Shown one piece after another: positions 54,992 to 63,168 of a stretch of 64,000 bases of DNA. The notes beneath the pieces were generated by a model. The model ran no database searches and had not been told where the DNA came from. It was given only the letters and a program-made list of their open reading frames with translations. Made by a program: the position numbers and the translations under genes. Source of the DNA: Flavobacterium sp. Root186 (GTDB lineage Bacteria > Bacteroidota > Bacteroidia > Flavobacteriales > Flavobacteriaceae); contig NZ_LMHW01000001.1 of the NCBI RefSeq assembly GCF_001428525.1, forward strand, positions 372,705 through 436,704, given 5' to 3'. How positions within the stretch are numbered: position 1 is the stretch's first letter; every line of letters starts with the position of its first letter.

Positions 54992-56422
54992 TTATTTGTT
55001 TACTTTTTTTCCATTGATATATGTATTTATAAAATTGGTATTCTTTACGTTTTTTAATAAATAGACTGAGTCTACTTTTTCTATTTTCACATTTTTAAGC
55101 GTAATGTTTTCTACTGGGGATTCTGCATAGCCTTCTGCCCAAACGCCATATTTTCCACCATTTTTTACCTTAACATTTTCGAGATTTATATTTCTTACTG
55201 TTGGTATAAAATTTCCTGTTTGCGAGCCATAGACGTTATAAAACATGGTAACCAGCAAAACGCATTCTTTTACGGTTCCTACTTCAAGGTTTCTAACAAA
55301 AATATTTTCAATTACTCCTCCTCTTTTAGAATTGGTTTTGATACGAATGGCACGATCTAAATTTGGACTATCCATTACACAATTCTCGACAAACACATTA
55401 TTAACTCCGGCAGAAATCTCACTTCCTATCACAACTCCGCCATGACCGTCGATCATTTTACAGTTTTGAACAATTATATTTTTACTAGGAATCGCTACTC
55501 TTCTTCCATCGGCATCGCGGCCGGCTTTAATAGCAATGCAATCGTCTCCCGTATTGAAAGTGCAGTTTTTGATTATTACATTTTGAGAATATTCAGGATC
55601 ACAGCCATCATTGTTTGGTCCGTGGCTGTTTACGGTTACACCGTCAATAATGATGTTGTTGGTTTTTATGGGATGCAGAATCCAAAAAGGAGAATTGATA
55701 ACTGTTATATCTTTTACCAAAACGGTATTACATTCAAAAAACTCAATAAAATTTGGGCGAAGATATCTTCCTTCTCCAAATACTCTTTCTGCAACCGGAA
55801 TCCCTTTTTCAGCCATATCAACCAAAACTTCTCTATTTGTTGGATCATTTTGGGACGGAATTCCTTTTTTCCAGCCATAACCTTTTCCTCCAGACCAAAT
55901 CCACCAATTTGTACTGTCTGCCTGACCGTTTAAAGTCCCTTTTCCTGTAATGGCAACATTGGTTTTGTTTTTAGCATATATAAGAGGAGAGTAATTCATC
56001 ACTTCTGTTCCTTCCCACGAAGTATGAACGATTGGATAGTCTTTTGGATTTAAACTGAAAAGAATTTCTGCATGATCTTCTAAATGCAGGTTTACATTGC
56101 TTTCTAAATGAATGGCTCCGGTTAAGTATTTTCCATTTGGAACCAGCACTTTTCCGCCGCCATTTTCTGTACAGGTTTTAATTGCTTTTTCGAAGGCTAA
56201 AGTGTTTAAAGTTTTACCATCAGAAACAGCTCCAAAATCATTTATATTATAGGTTTTATCCTGAAATTTTGTTTGAGGAAGACTTTTTATGGTCAGTTCT
56301 ATGTTTTTCCATGGGTCAGATTCAGAGAAAGCGACAACTTTTTTAGCGCAGGATATAGTCAAAACAACCATAATACTGGCAAAAACAATTGATTTATACG
56401 CTATAATCCTGTTTATAATCAT
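54992..56422 (-). CDS. GH28 polygalacturonase-type lipoprotein (PUL2, first gene)
   Basis: A 476-residue GH28 with a lipoprotein signal (TISCAKK, no acidic run, so periplasm-facing). Catalytic motifs are more classical than in the distal copy: NNDGCDP, GDDCIAIKAGRD and RAIRIKTNSKRGG. GH28 removes galacturonate from pectic chains. Being the first gene of the operon, immediately next to the LacI-linked operator, it may also be read strongest. Forty bases separate it from susC. Confidence 0.92.
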   Translation of the reverse strand: MIINRIIAYKSIVFASIMVVLTISCAKKVVAFSESDPWKNIELTIKSLPQTKFQDKTYNINDFGAVSDGKTLNTLAFEKAIKTCTENGGGKVLVPNGKYLTGAIHLESNVNLHLEDHAEILFSLNPKDYPIVHTSWEGTEVMNYSPLIYAKNKTNVAITGKGTLNGQADSTNWWIWSGGKGYGWKKGIPSQNDPTNREVLVDMAEKGIPVAERVFGEGRYLRPNFIEFFECNTVLVKDITVINSPFWILHPIKTNNIIIDGVTVNSHGPNNDGCDPEYSQNVIIKNCTFNTGDDCIAIKAGRDADGRRVAIPSKNIIVQNCKMIDGHGGVVIGSEISAGVNNVFVENCVMDSPNLDRAIRIKTNSKRGGVIENIFVRNLEVGTVKECVLLVTMFYNVYGSQTGNFIPTVRNINLENVKVKNGGKYGVWAEGYAESPVENITLKNVKIEKVDSVYLLKNVKNTNFINTYINGKKVNK

Positions 56423-56467
56423 TTTTGTGGAATATCAAGTAAACGATGTTGAAAATATCAATAACTA

Positions 56468-56512
56468 TGTAATCGATTACACGAAAGTAGAAAATATGTT
56501 CCACTCAACCAA
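56468..56512 (-). promoter_or_regulatory. PUL2 promoter with overlapping LacI-type operator
   Basis: The perfect 14-base palindrome TGTAATCGATTACA (56468-56481) is a typical LacI-family site with a central CG. Immediately upstream in the minus direction is a near-consensus -7 TACTTTCG (56489-56482) and, 20 bases further, a TTG (56512-56510). The operator would cover the start site of transcription, and the GH28 start codon is 46 bases away. Confidence 0.75.
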
Positions 56513-56632
56513 ATTTATTTAGAAATTTATTGTATTTTTAATTTTTATTAAGAATTATAATTACATTTAATGCAAAAATTATTATAATTTATTATCATTG
56601 TAAAATAAAAAACGTTGTAGTAATTCATTATG

Positions 56633-56644
56633 GTAATCGATAAC
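56633..56644 (+). promoter_or_regulatory. Second LacI-type operator near the regulator promoter
   Basis: GTAATCGATAAC shares the TAATCGAT core with the operator at 56468-56481, with one mismatched pair. It lies about 70 bases before the LacI start and upstream of its -7 box, so autoregulation is likely. Confidence 0.6.
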
Positions 56645-56673
56645 ATTAAATATTACGTTATCTAAAAAAAATG

Positions 56674-56681
56674 TATTTTTG
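56674..56681 (+). promoter_or_regulatory. -7 box of the LacI gene
   Basis: TATTTTTG matches TAnnTTTG, 32 bases before the start codon. The -33 element is weak (TTA with an 18-base spacer). Confidence 0.65.
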
Positions 56682-56713
56682 TCTAAGAATTTAACTTGTA
56701 AAAACCCTTTTTA

Positions 56714-57742
56714 ATGAGCGAAAAAGTAACCATTTATGATATTGCCGAAAAATTAAATATCACTGCAGCTACTGTTTCCAGAGCGTTGAATAACAACCCG
56801 AAAATAAAAGAAAGCACTCGTGAGTTGGTTATTAAAACCGCTGCCTCAATGAACTATAAGCAAAACAAACTTGCTTTAGCATTAAAAAGCGGCCGAAGTA
56901 ATAATATTGGCGTAATTGTACCGCGTATAGACAGTAACTTTTTTGCCTCTGTGATCAGAGGAATTGAAGAAGAACTGCATCCTCATGGTTATCAGGTAAT
57001 TATTTGCCAGACACATGAAAGCAAAAAAAGAGAAAACGAAAATTTATATACTTTAATAGATGCTCAGGTTGACGGAATTTTAATGTCTGTAACTGATGTA
57101 ACTGACGAAAATGACGGTGCATTTCAATATGTTCTTCAAAAGAATGTTCCGCTGATTTTTTTCGATAGAAGCAAACATATTGAAGGTGTAAGTTCTGTTA
57201 CGATAAACGACTTTAGAGGCGGTTATTTAACGACAAAGCATTTAATTAATGAAGGCTGCAGGCATATTGCACATTTCTCTGGAGATCAATCGCTGGAAAT
57301 CTTTAAAAACAGGTTTTTAGGCTACAAACAAGCTTTGCTGGATCACGGAATTGATTTTAAGGAAGAATATGTTATTTATACGAAAAGTGCTGTCGAAGCA
57401 GGAAAAGAAGCGGTTGATAAACTGCTGCAATTAGAAACACCGCCGGATGCTATATTTTCTGCGAGTGATTTTGCGGCATTAGGCGCGATACAAGAATTAA
57501 AAGAAAGAAACATTAGTATTCCGAAAGAGTTTTGTGTGGCTGGTTTCAGTAACGAGCCTTTTACTAAATTCATGGAATTATCTATAACTTCTGTAGATCA
57601 GTCGCCGCTCGAAATGGGAAAAATGGCAGCACGCGTTTTCTTAGAACAGGTTGATAAAACAGAAACAATTAAAATCGAAAAAAAGGTAGTTCTCGCACCA
57701 GAATTACACATCCGTAAATCTTCATCAAGAAGCACCTTTTAG
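56714..57742 (+). CDS. LacI-family transcriptional regulator of PUL2
   Basis: A 342-residue LacI/GalR regulator: N-terminal helix-turn-helix (VTIYDIAEKLNITAATVSRALN, residues 5-27) and hinge, then a sugar-binding periplasmic-type domain (NIGVIVPRIDSNFFASVIRGI..., SVTINDFRGGYLTTKHLI, VAGFSNEPFTKFMELSITSVDQSPLEMG). Its divergent position and two shared-core palindromes in the intervening gap make it the probable controller of PUL2, and perhaps of the convergent galacturonate genes. Galacturonate or a derived keto-sugar is a plausible effector, not shown. Confidence 0.9.
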   Translation: MSEKVTIYDIAEKLNITAATVSRALNNNPKIKESTRELVIKTAASMNYKQNKLALALKSGRSNNIGVIVPRIDSNFFASVIRGIEEELHPHGYQVIICQTHESKKRENENLYTLIDAQVDGILMSVTDVTDENDGAFQYVLQKNVPLIFFDRSKHIEGVSSVTINDFRGGYLTTKHLINEGCRHIAHFSGDQSLEIFKNRFLGYKQALLDHGIDFKEEYVIYTKSAVEAGKEAVDKLLQLETPPDAIFSASDFAALGAIQELKERNISIPKEFCVAGFSNEPFTKFMELSITSVDQSPLEMGKMAARVFLEQVDKTETIKIEKKVVLAPELHIRKSSSRSTF

Positions 57743-57751
57743 TTTTTTAAA

Positions 57752-57874
57752 CCATATAAGTGATATAAGTAAATTTAAGTTTGCTTTTGAATTAATAAAA
57801 AAGGCAACTCTCAATGAGTTGCCTTTTTGTTGATGTAAGTATAAATCTAAAATGAACTTATATCACTTATATGG
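57752..57874. repeat. Nested inverted repeat enclosing a terminator
   Basis: Perfect 19-base arms CCATATAAGTGATATAAGT (57752-57770) and its complement (57856-57874) enclose a second, terminator hairpin at 57797-57828. It fills the convergent gap between the LacI regulator and uxaA. Confidence 0.85.
57797..57828. terminator. Bidirectional rho-independent terminator (lacI/uxaA)
   Basis: AAAAAAGGCAACTC and GAGTTGCCTTTTT pair around TCAAT, with A- and T-runs at both ends, so it can stop both converging transcripts. Confidence 0.92.
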
Positions 57875-57882
57875 CTAAAAAA

Positions 57883-57955
57883 AGACGCACTGCTGTGCGT
57901 CTCTATATATAAACCTTTGTCAATTTGTATCTCTGTACCTTTGCACCTTTGTAAC
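57883..57955. repeat. Dispersed palindromic repeat, copy B
   Basis: GACGCACTGCTGTGCGTC (7-bp stem, 4-base loop) with the tail CTCTGTACCTTTGCACCTTTG, homologous to copy A at 39146-39209. It begins right next to the uxaA stop codon. Confidence 0.75.
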
Positions 57956-57961
57956 TAAAAG

Positions 57962-59584
57962 CTAAAGCGATACTCCTCTTTTCCAAGGAATGAAATCGTT
58001 TTGGTTTAATATTGCTGCTTTGGTTTTGATTGTTCCGCTGGCAACATCTATAATAAACTCTAACATTTCATCTGCCATTTCATCAATTGATTTTTCTCCG
58101 GTGATGATTCCCCCCGTGTCAATATCAATGATATCAGACATTTTATTTGCTAACTGTGTGTTTGAAGAGATTTTTACAACCGGTGCAATTGGGTTTCCTG
58201 TCGGAGTTCCTAAACCTGTTGTAAACAATACCATGTTTGCTCCGGAACCAACCATTGCTGTTGTACATTCAACGTCATTTCCTGGCGTACAAAGTAAAGT
58301 TAAACCTGGTTTAGAGATGTATTCACCGTAATCGAATACTCCTGTAATAGGCGAAGTTCCTCCTTTTTTAGCAGCTCCTGCAGACTTCATTGCATCTGTA
58401 ATTAGACCGTCTTTGATGTTACCCGGAGACGGATTCATATCAAATCCTGAACCAGCATCTACAACCGTTTTTTCGTACCATTGCATTAGATCCAAGAAAC
58501 GTTTTCCGCCTTCGTCTTCAACACATCTGTTTACTAATTCCTGCTCAACACCACATAATTCAGGGAATTCAGAAAGAATTGTAGTTCCGCCTAAAGCAGC
58601 CAATAAATCTGAAGTAACTCCTAAAGTCGGGTTTGCAGAAATTCCAGAGAATCCGTCAGATCCACCACACTCTAAACCAATTTTTAATTTAGATAATGGA
58701 GCTGGTTCTCTCTTTATTTCGTTTGCTTTTTTAATCGCTTCGAAAGTATCTTTTACAACACTGCTTAACATCGTTTCGATTGTTCCGATAGCTTGCTGAT
58801 CGTAAATTAAAACCGGTTTTTTACTGTCTGGATTAATTGCATCTAAAGCATCTTTGAAAATCTGAATTTGAAGATTCTGACATCCCAAACTTAAAACAGT
58901 TGCTCCGGCAACGTTTGGATTATTTACATAACCTGCCAATAATTTAGCCAGACTATGAGAATCCTGACGAATTCCGCCGCAGCCGCCTTGGTGCGTGATG
59001 AATTTTACTTCAATATTGTTGAATAAATTAGCATCGTTTGAAGCCGCTTCATTACCAGCACCGCCAGTTTCTGATTTTACTAAAGAACGTAATAATAATT
59101 GATAATCATTTTCTTTAGGCTTCATCAATTCTTTCTCAAAAATATCCTTTAAGATTTCGATATTTCTGTTTTCACAAAATACTAACGGAAAAAACAACCA
59201 AACATTTTCAGTTCCAACTTGTCCGTCTTCTCTATGATAGCCTTGCCAAGTTCTGTCTTTCCATTTGTCGATGTTTGGAGCAGTCCAGCCAATTGTTTCT
59301 GTTTTACCAGTAACTTTATCGCTTTCGTGTTTTACATTTTCAGTAGAAAGCAATCCTCCTCTTTCGATTCTTGCACTAGCTTTCCCTACTAAAACTCCGT
59401 ACATAATGATTCTGTCCCCTACATTAAAAGGAACCATTGCGATCTTATGTTTCATCTTTACATCTGTCTCAATCGCAACTGATTCTCCTTCGAAATCAAT
59501 TACTTCGCCAGCTGTAAGATTCACCAAAGCAACCGCTACATTATCGGTTGGGTGAACTTTTATTAATTTTTTCTGCACTGCCAT
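57962..59584 (-). CDS. uxaA: Altronate dehydratase
   Basis: A 540-residue full-length UxaA that converts D-altronate to 2-keto-3-deoxygluconate, in the galacturonate pathway. The N-terminal SAF-like domain (KVHPTDNVAVALVNL..., RIIMYGVLVGKA) and the C-terminal domain (HQGGCGGIRQDS, ECGGSDGFSGISANPTLG, NPSPGNIKDG, GCTTAM-like VECTTAMVGSGANMVLFTTG) are both present; iron-binding cysteines are likely in the CGG motifs. It follows uxaB by about 40 bases. Typical length. Confidence 0.96.
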   Translation of the reverse strand: MAVQKKLIKVHPTDNVAVALVNLTAGEVIDFEGESVAIETDVKMKHKIAMVPFNVGDRIIMYGVLVGKASARIERGGLLSTENVKHESDKVTGKTETIGWTAPNIDKWKDRTWQGYHREDGQVGTENVWLFFPLVFCENRNIEILKDIFEKELMKPKENDYQLLLRSLVKSETGGAGNEAASNDANLFNNIEVKFITHQGGCGGIRQDSHSLAKLLAGYVNNPNVAGATVLSLGCQNLQIQIFKDALDAINPDSKKPVLIYDQQAIGTIETMLSSVVKDTFEAIKKANEIKREPAPLSKLKIGLECGGSDGFSGISANPTLGVTSDLLAALGGTTILSEFPELCGVEQELVNRCVEDEGGKRFLDLMQWYEKTVVDAGSGFDMNPSPGNIKDGLITDAMKSAGAAKKGGTSPITGVFDYGEYISKPGLTLLCTPGNDVECTTAMVGSGANMVLFTTGLGTPTGNPIAPVVKISSNTQLANKMSDIIDIDTGGIITGEKSIDEMADEMLEFIIDVASGTIKTKAAILNQNDFIPWKRGVSL

Positions 59585-59623
59585 AATCCTTATTCTTTTT
59601 GCTTTTTGTTTTTTTTGCTTTTT

Positions 59624-61072
59624 TTATTTTATTCTTTCCTGAAACTTGGCAAAACCAGCTTCAATTCCATTTGCATCTATTTCTTCTAAACCAATTGTAA
59701 TCGCTTTTGTTAATCCAGGAATTTCAGTTAAATCTTCATCCCAAAAACTTTTATTTTGCAAAGTAAGTCTCGCTATTTTTTCATAATCATCTGATTTCCA
59801 TAAACCATCAAAAAACGAAACGATATCTTCACTGTCATTAACCGGTAAGCTTTGCCCATTCCATGTTCCTTTGTAGAAACGTATTAAAGCAGCAAATGCA
59901 AAAGTCAAATGTAGTGGCAATTTTCCATGAATATCAACATATCCTGTTAAACTTGGCAAAACACGAACTTTAAATTTCGAAATTGAATTTAAAGCAATTG
60001 ATGACAATAAATGCTTAATAAACGGATTTCTGAAACGATCTAAAATTTCTTCAGAGAAACTTGCCAATTCTTGTTTATCCATGTTTAAGGTTTCATTGAT
60101 TTCCTCAAAAACAGCTTTATTAATAAATTCTCCTGTAAAAGCATTATCAACAGTTTCTTTTACAGTTTCATTTCCGTAAAGTAACGAAAATGGCACCATA
60201 GCAGTATGCGCTCCATTTAAAATTCTAACCTTACGTGTTCTGTAAGGCTGCATATCTTCTACAATTTTTACATCAAGATCTGTTTTTTCAAACGGAAGTT
60301 TTGCTTTTAATTCGTCATCTCCTTCGATAACCCATAAAAAGAATGATTCTGCACTCACAATCAAATCATCTTTATAATCCAACTGACTGTTATATTCTTC
60401 GATTTGATCTTTCGGATAACCCGGAACGATTCTGTCAACTAATGTATTATGGAAACTACAGTTGTTTAAAATCCAGGAAATAAATTCCTGACCTAGTTTC
60501 CAGTCTGTACAATATTTTAAAATAACTTCTTTTAAAGTATCTGAATTATAATTAATTAACTCACAAGGAATAATTGTTAATCCTTTATCAGCGGCACCAT
60601 TAAAATGTTTAAATCTTTCATGCAAAAGTACGGTTAATTTTGCAGGGAAAGATACAGGAGGCTGCATTGTAGGCAAGTCTGAAGCAATATATTCAATTCC
60701 GGCTTCAGTTGTATTTGATATAATAAAAGCCAGTTCTTCTTCTTTTGCTAAAGCTATATACTCTTTAAATGAAGCGTAAGGATCAACTGCTTTTACAATA
60801 TTAGTTATTAATTCTTTTTCCTGAATTTCTTCTCCTTTTTTTACACCTTTCATAAACAAAGTGTATAAACCATCCTGTGCATTGATCATATTCACCAAAC
60901 CTTTATCAATAGGCTGAACAACAGCGATTCCGGCATTAAAATCTGCTTTTTGGTTTAACTTCTGAATTGCATATTCTACAAAAGCTCTTAAGAAATTACC
61001 TTCTCCAAATTGAACTATTTTAATAGGAAGCCTGTTTGAAAACTCTGAATTTGATCTGTTAATTTTTTCCAT
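59624..61072 (-). CDS. uxaB: Tagaturonate reductase
   Basis: A 482-residue long-chain (mannitol-type) dehydrogenase. N-terminal NAD-binding IKIVQFGEGNFLRAFVEY and later EYIAKEDAG-independent motifs such as IVPGYPKDQIEEY, KVRILNGAHTAMVPFSLLYGNETV and LRFYKGTW-type ends place it in UxaB. It reduces tagaturonate to altronate. It is preceded by a terminator after eda, so it may have its own promoter along with uxaA. Confidence 0.94.
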   Translation of the reverse strand: MEKINRSNSEFSNRLPIKIVQFGEGNFLRAFVEYAIQKLNQKADFNAGIAVVQPIDKGLVNMINAQDGLYTLFMKGVKKGEEIQEKELITNIVKAVDPYASFKEYIALAKEEELAFIISNTTEAGIEYIASDLPTMQPPVSFPAKLTVLLHERFKHFNGAADKGLTIIPCELINYNSDTLKEVILKYCTDWKLGQEFISWILNNCSFHNTLVDRIVPGYPKDQIEEYNSQLDYKDDLIVSAESFFLWVIEGDDELKAKLPFEKTDLDVKIVEDMQPYRTRKVRILNGAHTAMVPFSLLYGNETVKETVDNAFTGEFINKAVFEEINETLNMDKQELASFSEEILDRFRNPFIKHLLSSIALNSISKFKVRVLPSLTGYVDIHGKLPLHLTFAFAALIRFYKGTWNGQSLPVNDSEDIVSFFDGLWKSDDYEKIARLTLQNKSFWDEDLTEIPGLTKAITIGLEEIDANGIEAGFAKFQERIK

Positions 61073-61247
61073 TTTAATTTTAACTTTAAAGTGTTATAAA
61101 TAACCACTTAATACCTTATTGACATTTTAATACATTGTAAATGAAACATTACACTCGTAATTAAAACAGATCTTGCTGTGAGGAATGACAAGATTTATTT
61201 TTCAAGCGTAATGCTCAATTACAATCTCTAAAATCTAAAAAAAACGC

Positions 61248-61282
61248 ATAAATAAGGATTGGCATGATTACTCCTTATTTAT
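61248..61282 (-). terminator. Terminator overlapping the eda stop codon
   Basis: On the minus strand ATAAATAAGGA and TCCTTATTTAT form a perfect 11-bp stem with a 13-base loop, followed by GCGTTTTTTTT. The stem includes the eda stop codon (61279-61281), so transcription from uxaC-kdgK-eda likely stops here unless readthrough occurs. Confidence 0.88.
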
Positions 61283-61947
61283 TTTCTAATATTTTTTATA
61301 ATGTCAAGAACCTGTTTAACCTTAACCGTTAAACCATCGAAATCTTTATTATCTAATATATCTTTTGAAATCAATTGTGATCCTAAACCAACACAGGTTG
61401 CCCCTGCGTTAAGCCAGGAACTCAAGCTTTCAACTGTAGGATAAACACCTCCTGTAGGCATAATGTTTGTCCACGGACAAGGTCCTTTTATCGCTTTTAT
61501 AAATTCTGGTCCGTAAATATCTGCAGGAAATAATTTTACAATTTCACAACCTAATTCTTCTGCTCTTGCAATTTCCGTAAGCGTTCCGCAGCCTGGTGAC
61601 CATAATACTTTTCTACGATTACAAGCAATTGCTATATCTTCTCTAAATACCGGAGTTACAATAAAATTAGCTCCTAAACTCATATATAAGGAAGCCGAAG
61701 CCGCATCTGTAATAGAACCAACACCCAAGATCATTCCCGGTAATTCTGCTAAAGCATATTTATTTAAAGCTCCAAAAACTTCATGTGCAAAGTCACCTCT
61801 GCTGGTAAATTCCATTAATCTGGAACCTCCGTCATAACAAGCCTTCAAAACTTTTTTACTTAATTCAATATCAGAATGAAAAAACAACGGCACCATTCCG
61901 TTATCTTTCATTGTCTGTGCAACCTCTATTCTTGAATATTTTGCCAT
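61279..61947 (-). CDS. eda: KDPG aldolase
   Basis: A 222-residue class I aldolase that splits 2-keto-3-deoxy-6-phosphogluconate to pyruvate and glyceraldehyde-3-P (or 4-hydroxy-2-oxoglutarate). The Schiff-base Lys is in EIVKLFPADIYGPEFIKAI, and LMEFTSRG holds the catalytic Glu/Arg. MPTGGVYPTVESLSSWLNAGATCVGLGSQL closes the barrel. It overlaps nothing and lies 12 bases downstream of kdgK. Confidence 0.95.
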   Translation of the reverse strand: MAKYSRIEVAQTMKDNGMVPLFFHSDIELSKKVLKACYDGGSRLMEFTSRGDFAHEVFGALNKYALAELPGMILGVGSITDAASASLYMSLGANFIVTPVFREDIAIACNRRKVLWSPGCGTLTEIARAEELGCEIVKLFPADIYGPEFIKAIKGPCPWTNIMPTGGVYPTVESLSSWLNAGATCVGLGSQLISKDILDNKDFDGLTVKVKQVLDIIKNIRK

Positions 61948-61959
61948 ATCTCTAATTAA

Positions 61960-62982
61960 TTATCTTGATACTAATGCAGAACCATCACCATCAATCATAT
62001 TTTCAACTTCTTTTAAAGTAACCAGATTATAATCTCCTGCAATTGTATGTTTTAAACAGCAGGCTGCTACTGCAAAATCTAATGCTCTCTGGTTATTATT
62101 TTGATATTCTAACAATCCGTAAATCAATCCGCCCATAAAAGCGTCACCGCTTCCTACTCTGTCTACAACTGGCGTAACTTCTTTTACAGCAGCCTGATAA
62201 ATTGTTTTTCCGTCAAATAAAACACCGCCAATTCTTTGGTGCGATGCACTTACAGAATAACGAAGCGTTGTTGCTGCGATTTTTAAATTCGGAATTAATT
62301 CAAACAACTTTGAGTATAAGACCGGAAGTGATTCCTGATCCTGATAATTAGGGTTTTCTTTTGGAATTCCTAACATAAAATAAGCAGTATCAATATCGCC
62401 TAAAATAACATTGCTGTATTGCAGCATTTCCGGCATTACTTCGCTTGGCGTTTTGCCATACTGCCAAAGTTTTGATCTGTAATTTAAGTCGCAGGAAATT
62501 TTAATTCCCAATTTATGAGCTGCTTTAATAGCTTCTAAACACGCTTCCGCAGCGGTTTGAGAAATCGCTGGCGTAATACCGCTCCAATGGAACCACTCTG
62601 CTCCTTCTAAAACTTTTTCCCAGTCTATCTGACCTTTTTCAATAGTTGCCATTGCACTATGCGCACGATCGTAAACTACATTACTGCCGCGTGTTCCGGC
62701 TCCGGTTTCCAGAAAATAGATTCCTAAACGATCTCCTCCATAAACAATGTTTTTGGTCTCGACATTCATTTTTCGCATTTCTTTTAATGCCGATAAACCA
62801 ATTTCGTTTTCAGGTAATCTTGTAACAAATTCGGCATTTACACCATAATTAGCCAAAGAAACACATACATTAAATTCTCCGCCTCCGTACGTAGCACCAA
62901 ATGCTGTAGATTGCGAAAAACGTAAGTGTCTTTCTGTCGATAAACGCAGCATGATTTCTCCAAATGTAACTACTCTACTCAT
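61960..62982 (-). CDS. kdgK: 2-keto-3-deoxygluconate kinase
   Basis: A 340-residue PfkB-family kinase. VVTFGEIMLRLSTERHLRFSQ and GGGEFNVCVSLANYGV fit KDG kinase; GSGDAFMGGLIYGLL holds the catalytic Asp. It phosphorylates KDG for Eda. ATG 62982 (MSRVVTFGEIM) is preferred; a longer frame to 63012 adds a Lys-rich stretch not seen in the family. It lies between uxaC and eda. Confidence 0.93.
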   Translation of the reverse strand: MSRVVTFGEIMLRLSTERHLRFSQSTAFGATYGGGEFNVCVSLANYGVNAEFVTRLPENEIGLSALKEMRKMNVETKNIVYGGDRLGIYFLETGAGTRGSNVVYDRAHSAMATIEKGQIDWEKVLEGAEWFHWSGITPAISQTAAEACLEAIKAAHKLGIKISCDLNYRSKLWQYGKTPSEVMPEMLQYSNVILGDIDTAYFMLGIPKENPNYQDQESLPVLYSKLFELIPNLKIAATTLRYSVSASHQRIGGVLFDGKTIYQAAVKEVTPVVDRVGSGDAFMGGLIYGLLEYQNNNQRALDFAVAACCLKHTIAGDYNLVTLKEVENMIDGDGSALVSR

Positions 62983-63007
62983 TATTTTATATTTTTTTAT
63001 TTTTTTT

Positions 63008-63152
63008 ACCATTAAGGCATTAAGTTAATTAGATGTACTCACTTTTCTCTTGAGTTAAATTAAGCTTATTAAGATCTCACCCTTAATTATCTTTTGAGCA
63101 TTTAACCTTAAATACAAAGGCAAAAACTTAATTATCTTAATCTCTTAATGGT
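63008..63152. repeat. Intercistronic inverted repeat (uxaC-kdgK gap)
   Basis: Arms of 27 bases (63008-63034 and 63126-63152) pair with about five mismatches, with CATTAAG/CTTAATG words reiterated between. It fills the gap from the uxaC stop to the kdgK start region. Confidence 0.7.
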
Positions 63153-63168
63153 TTAAAAAAACTTTTTT

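Noticed and set aside
37007-56422. Type IX secretion C-terminal sorting domains on the PUL2 enzymes
   Set aside because: No protein ends with the conserved beta-rich sorting domain; they carry ordinary signal peptides or lipoboxes.
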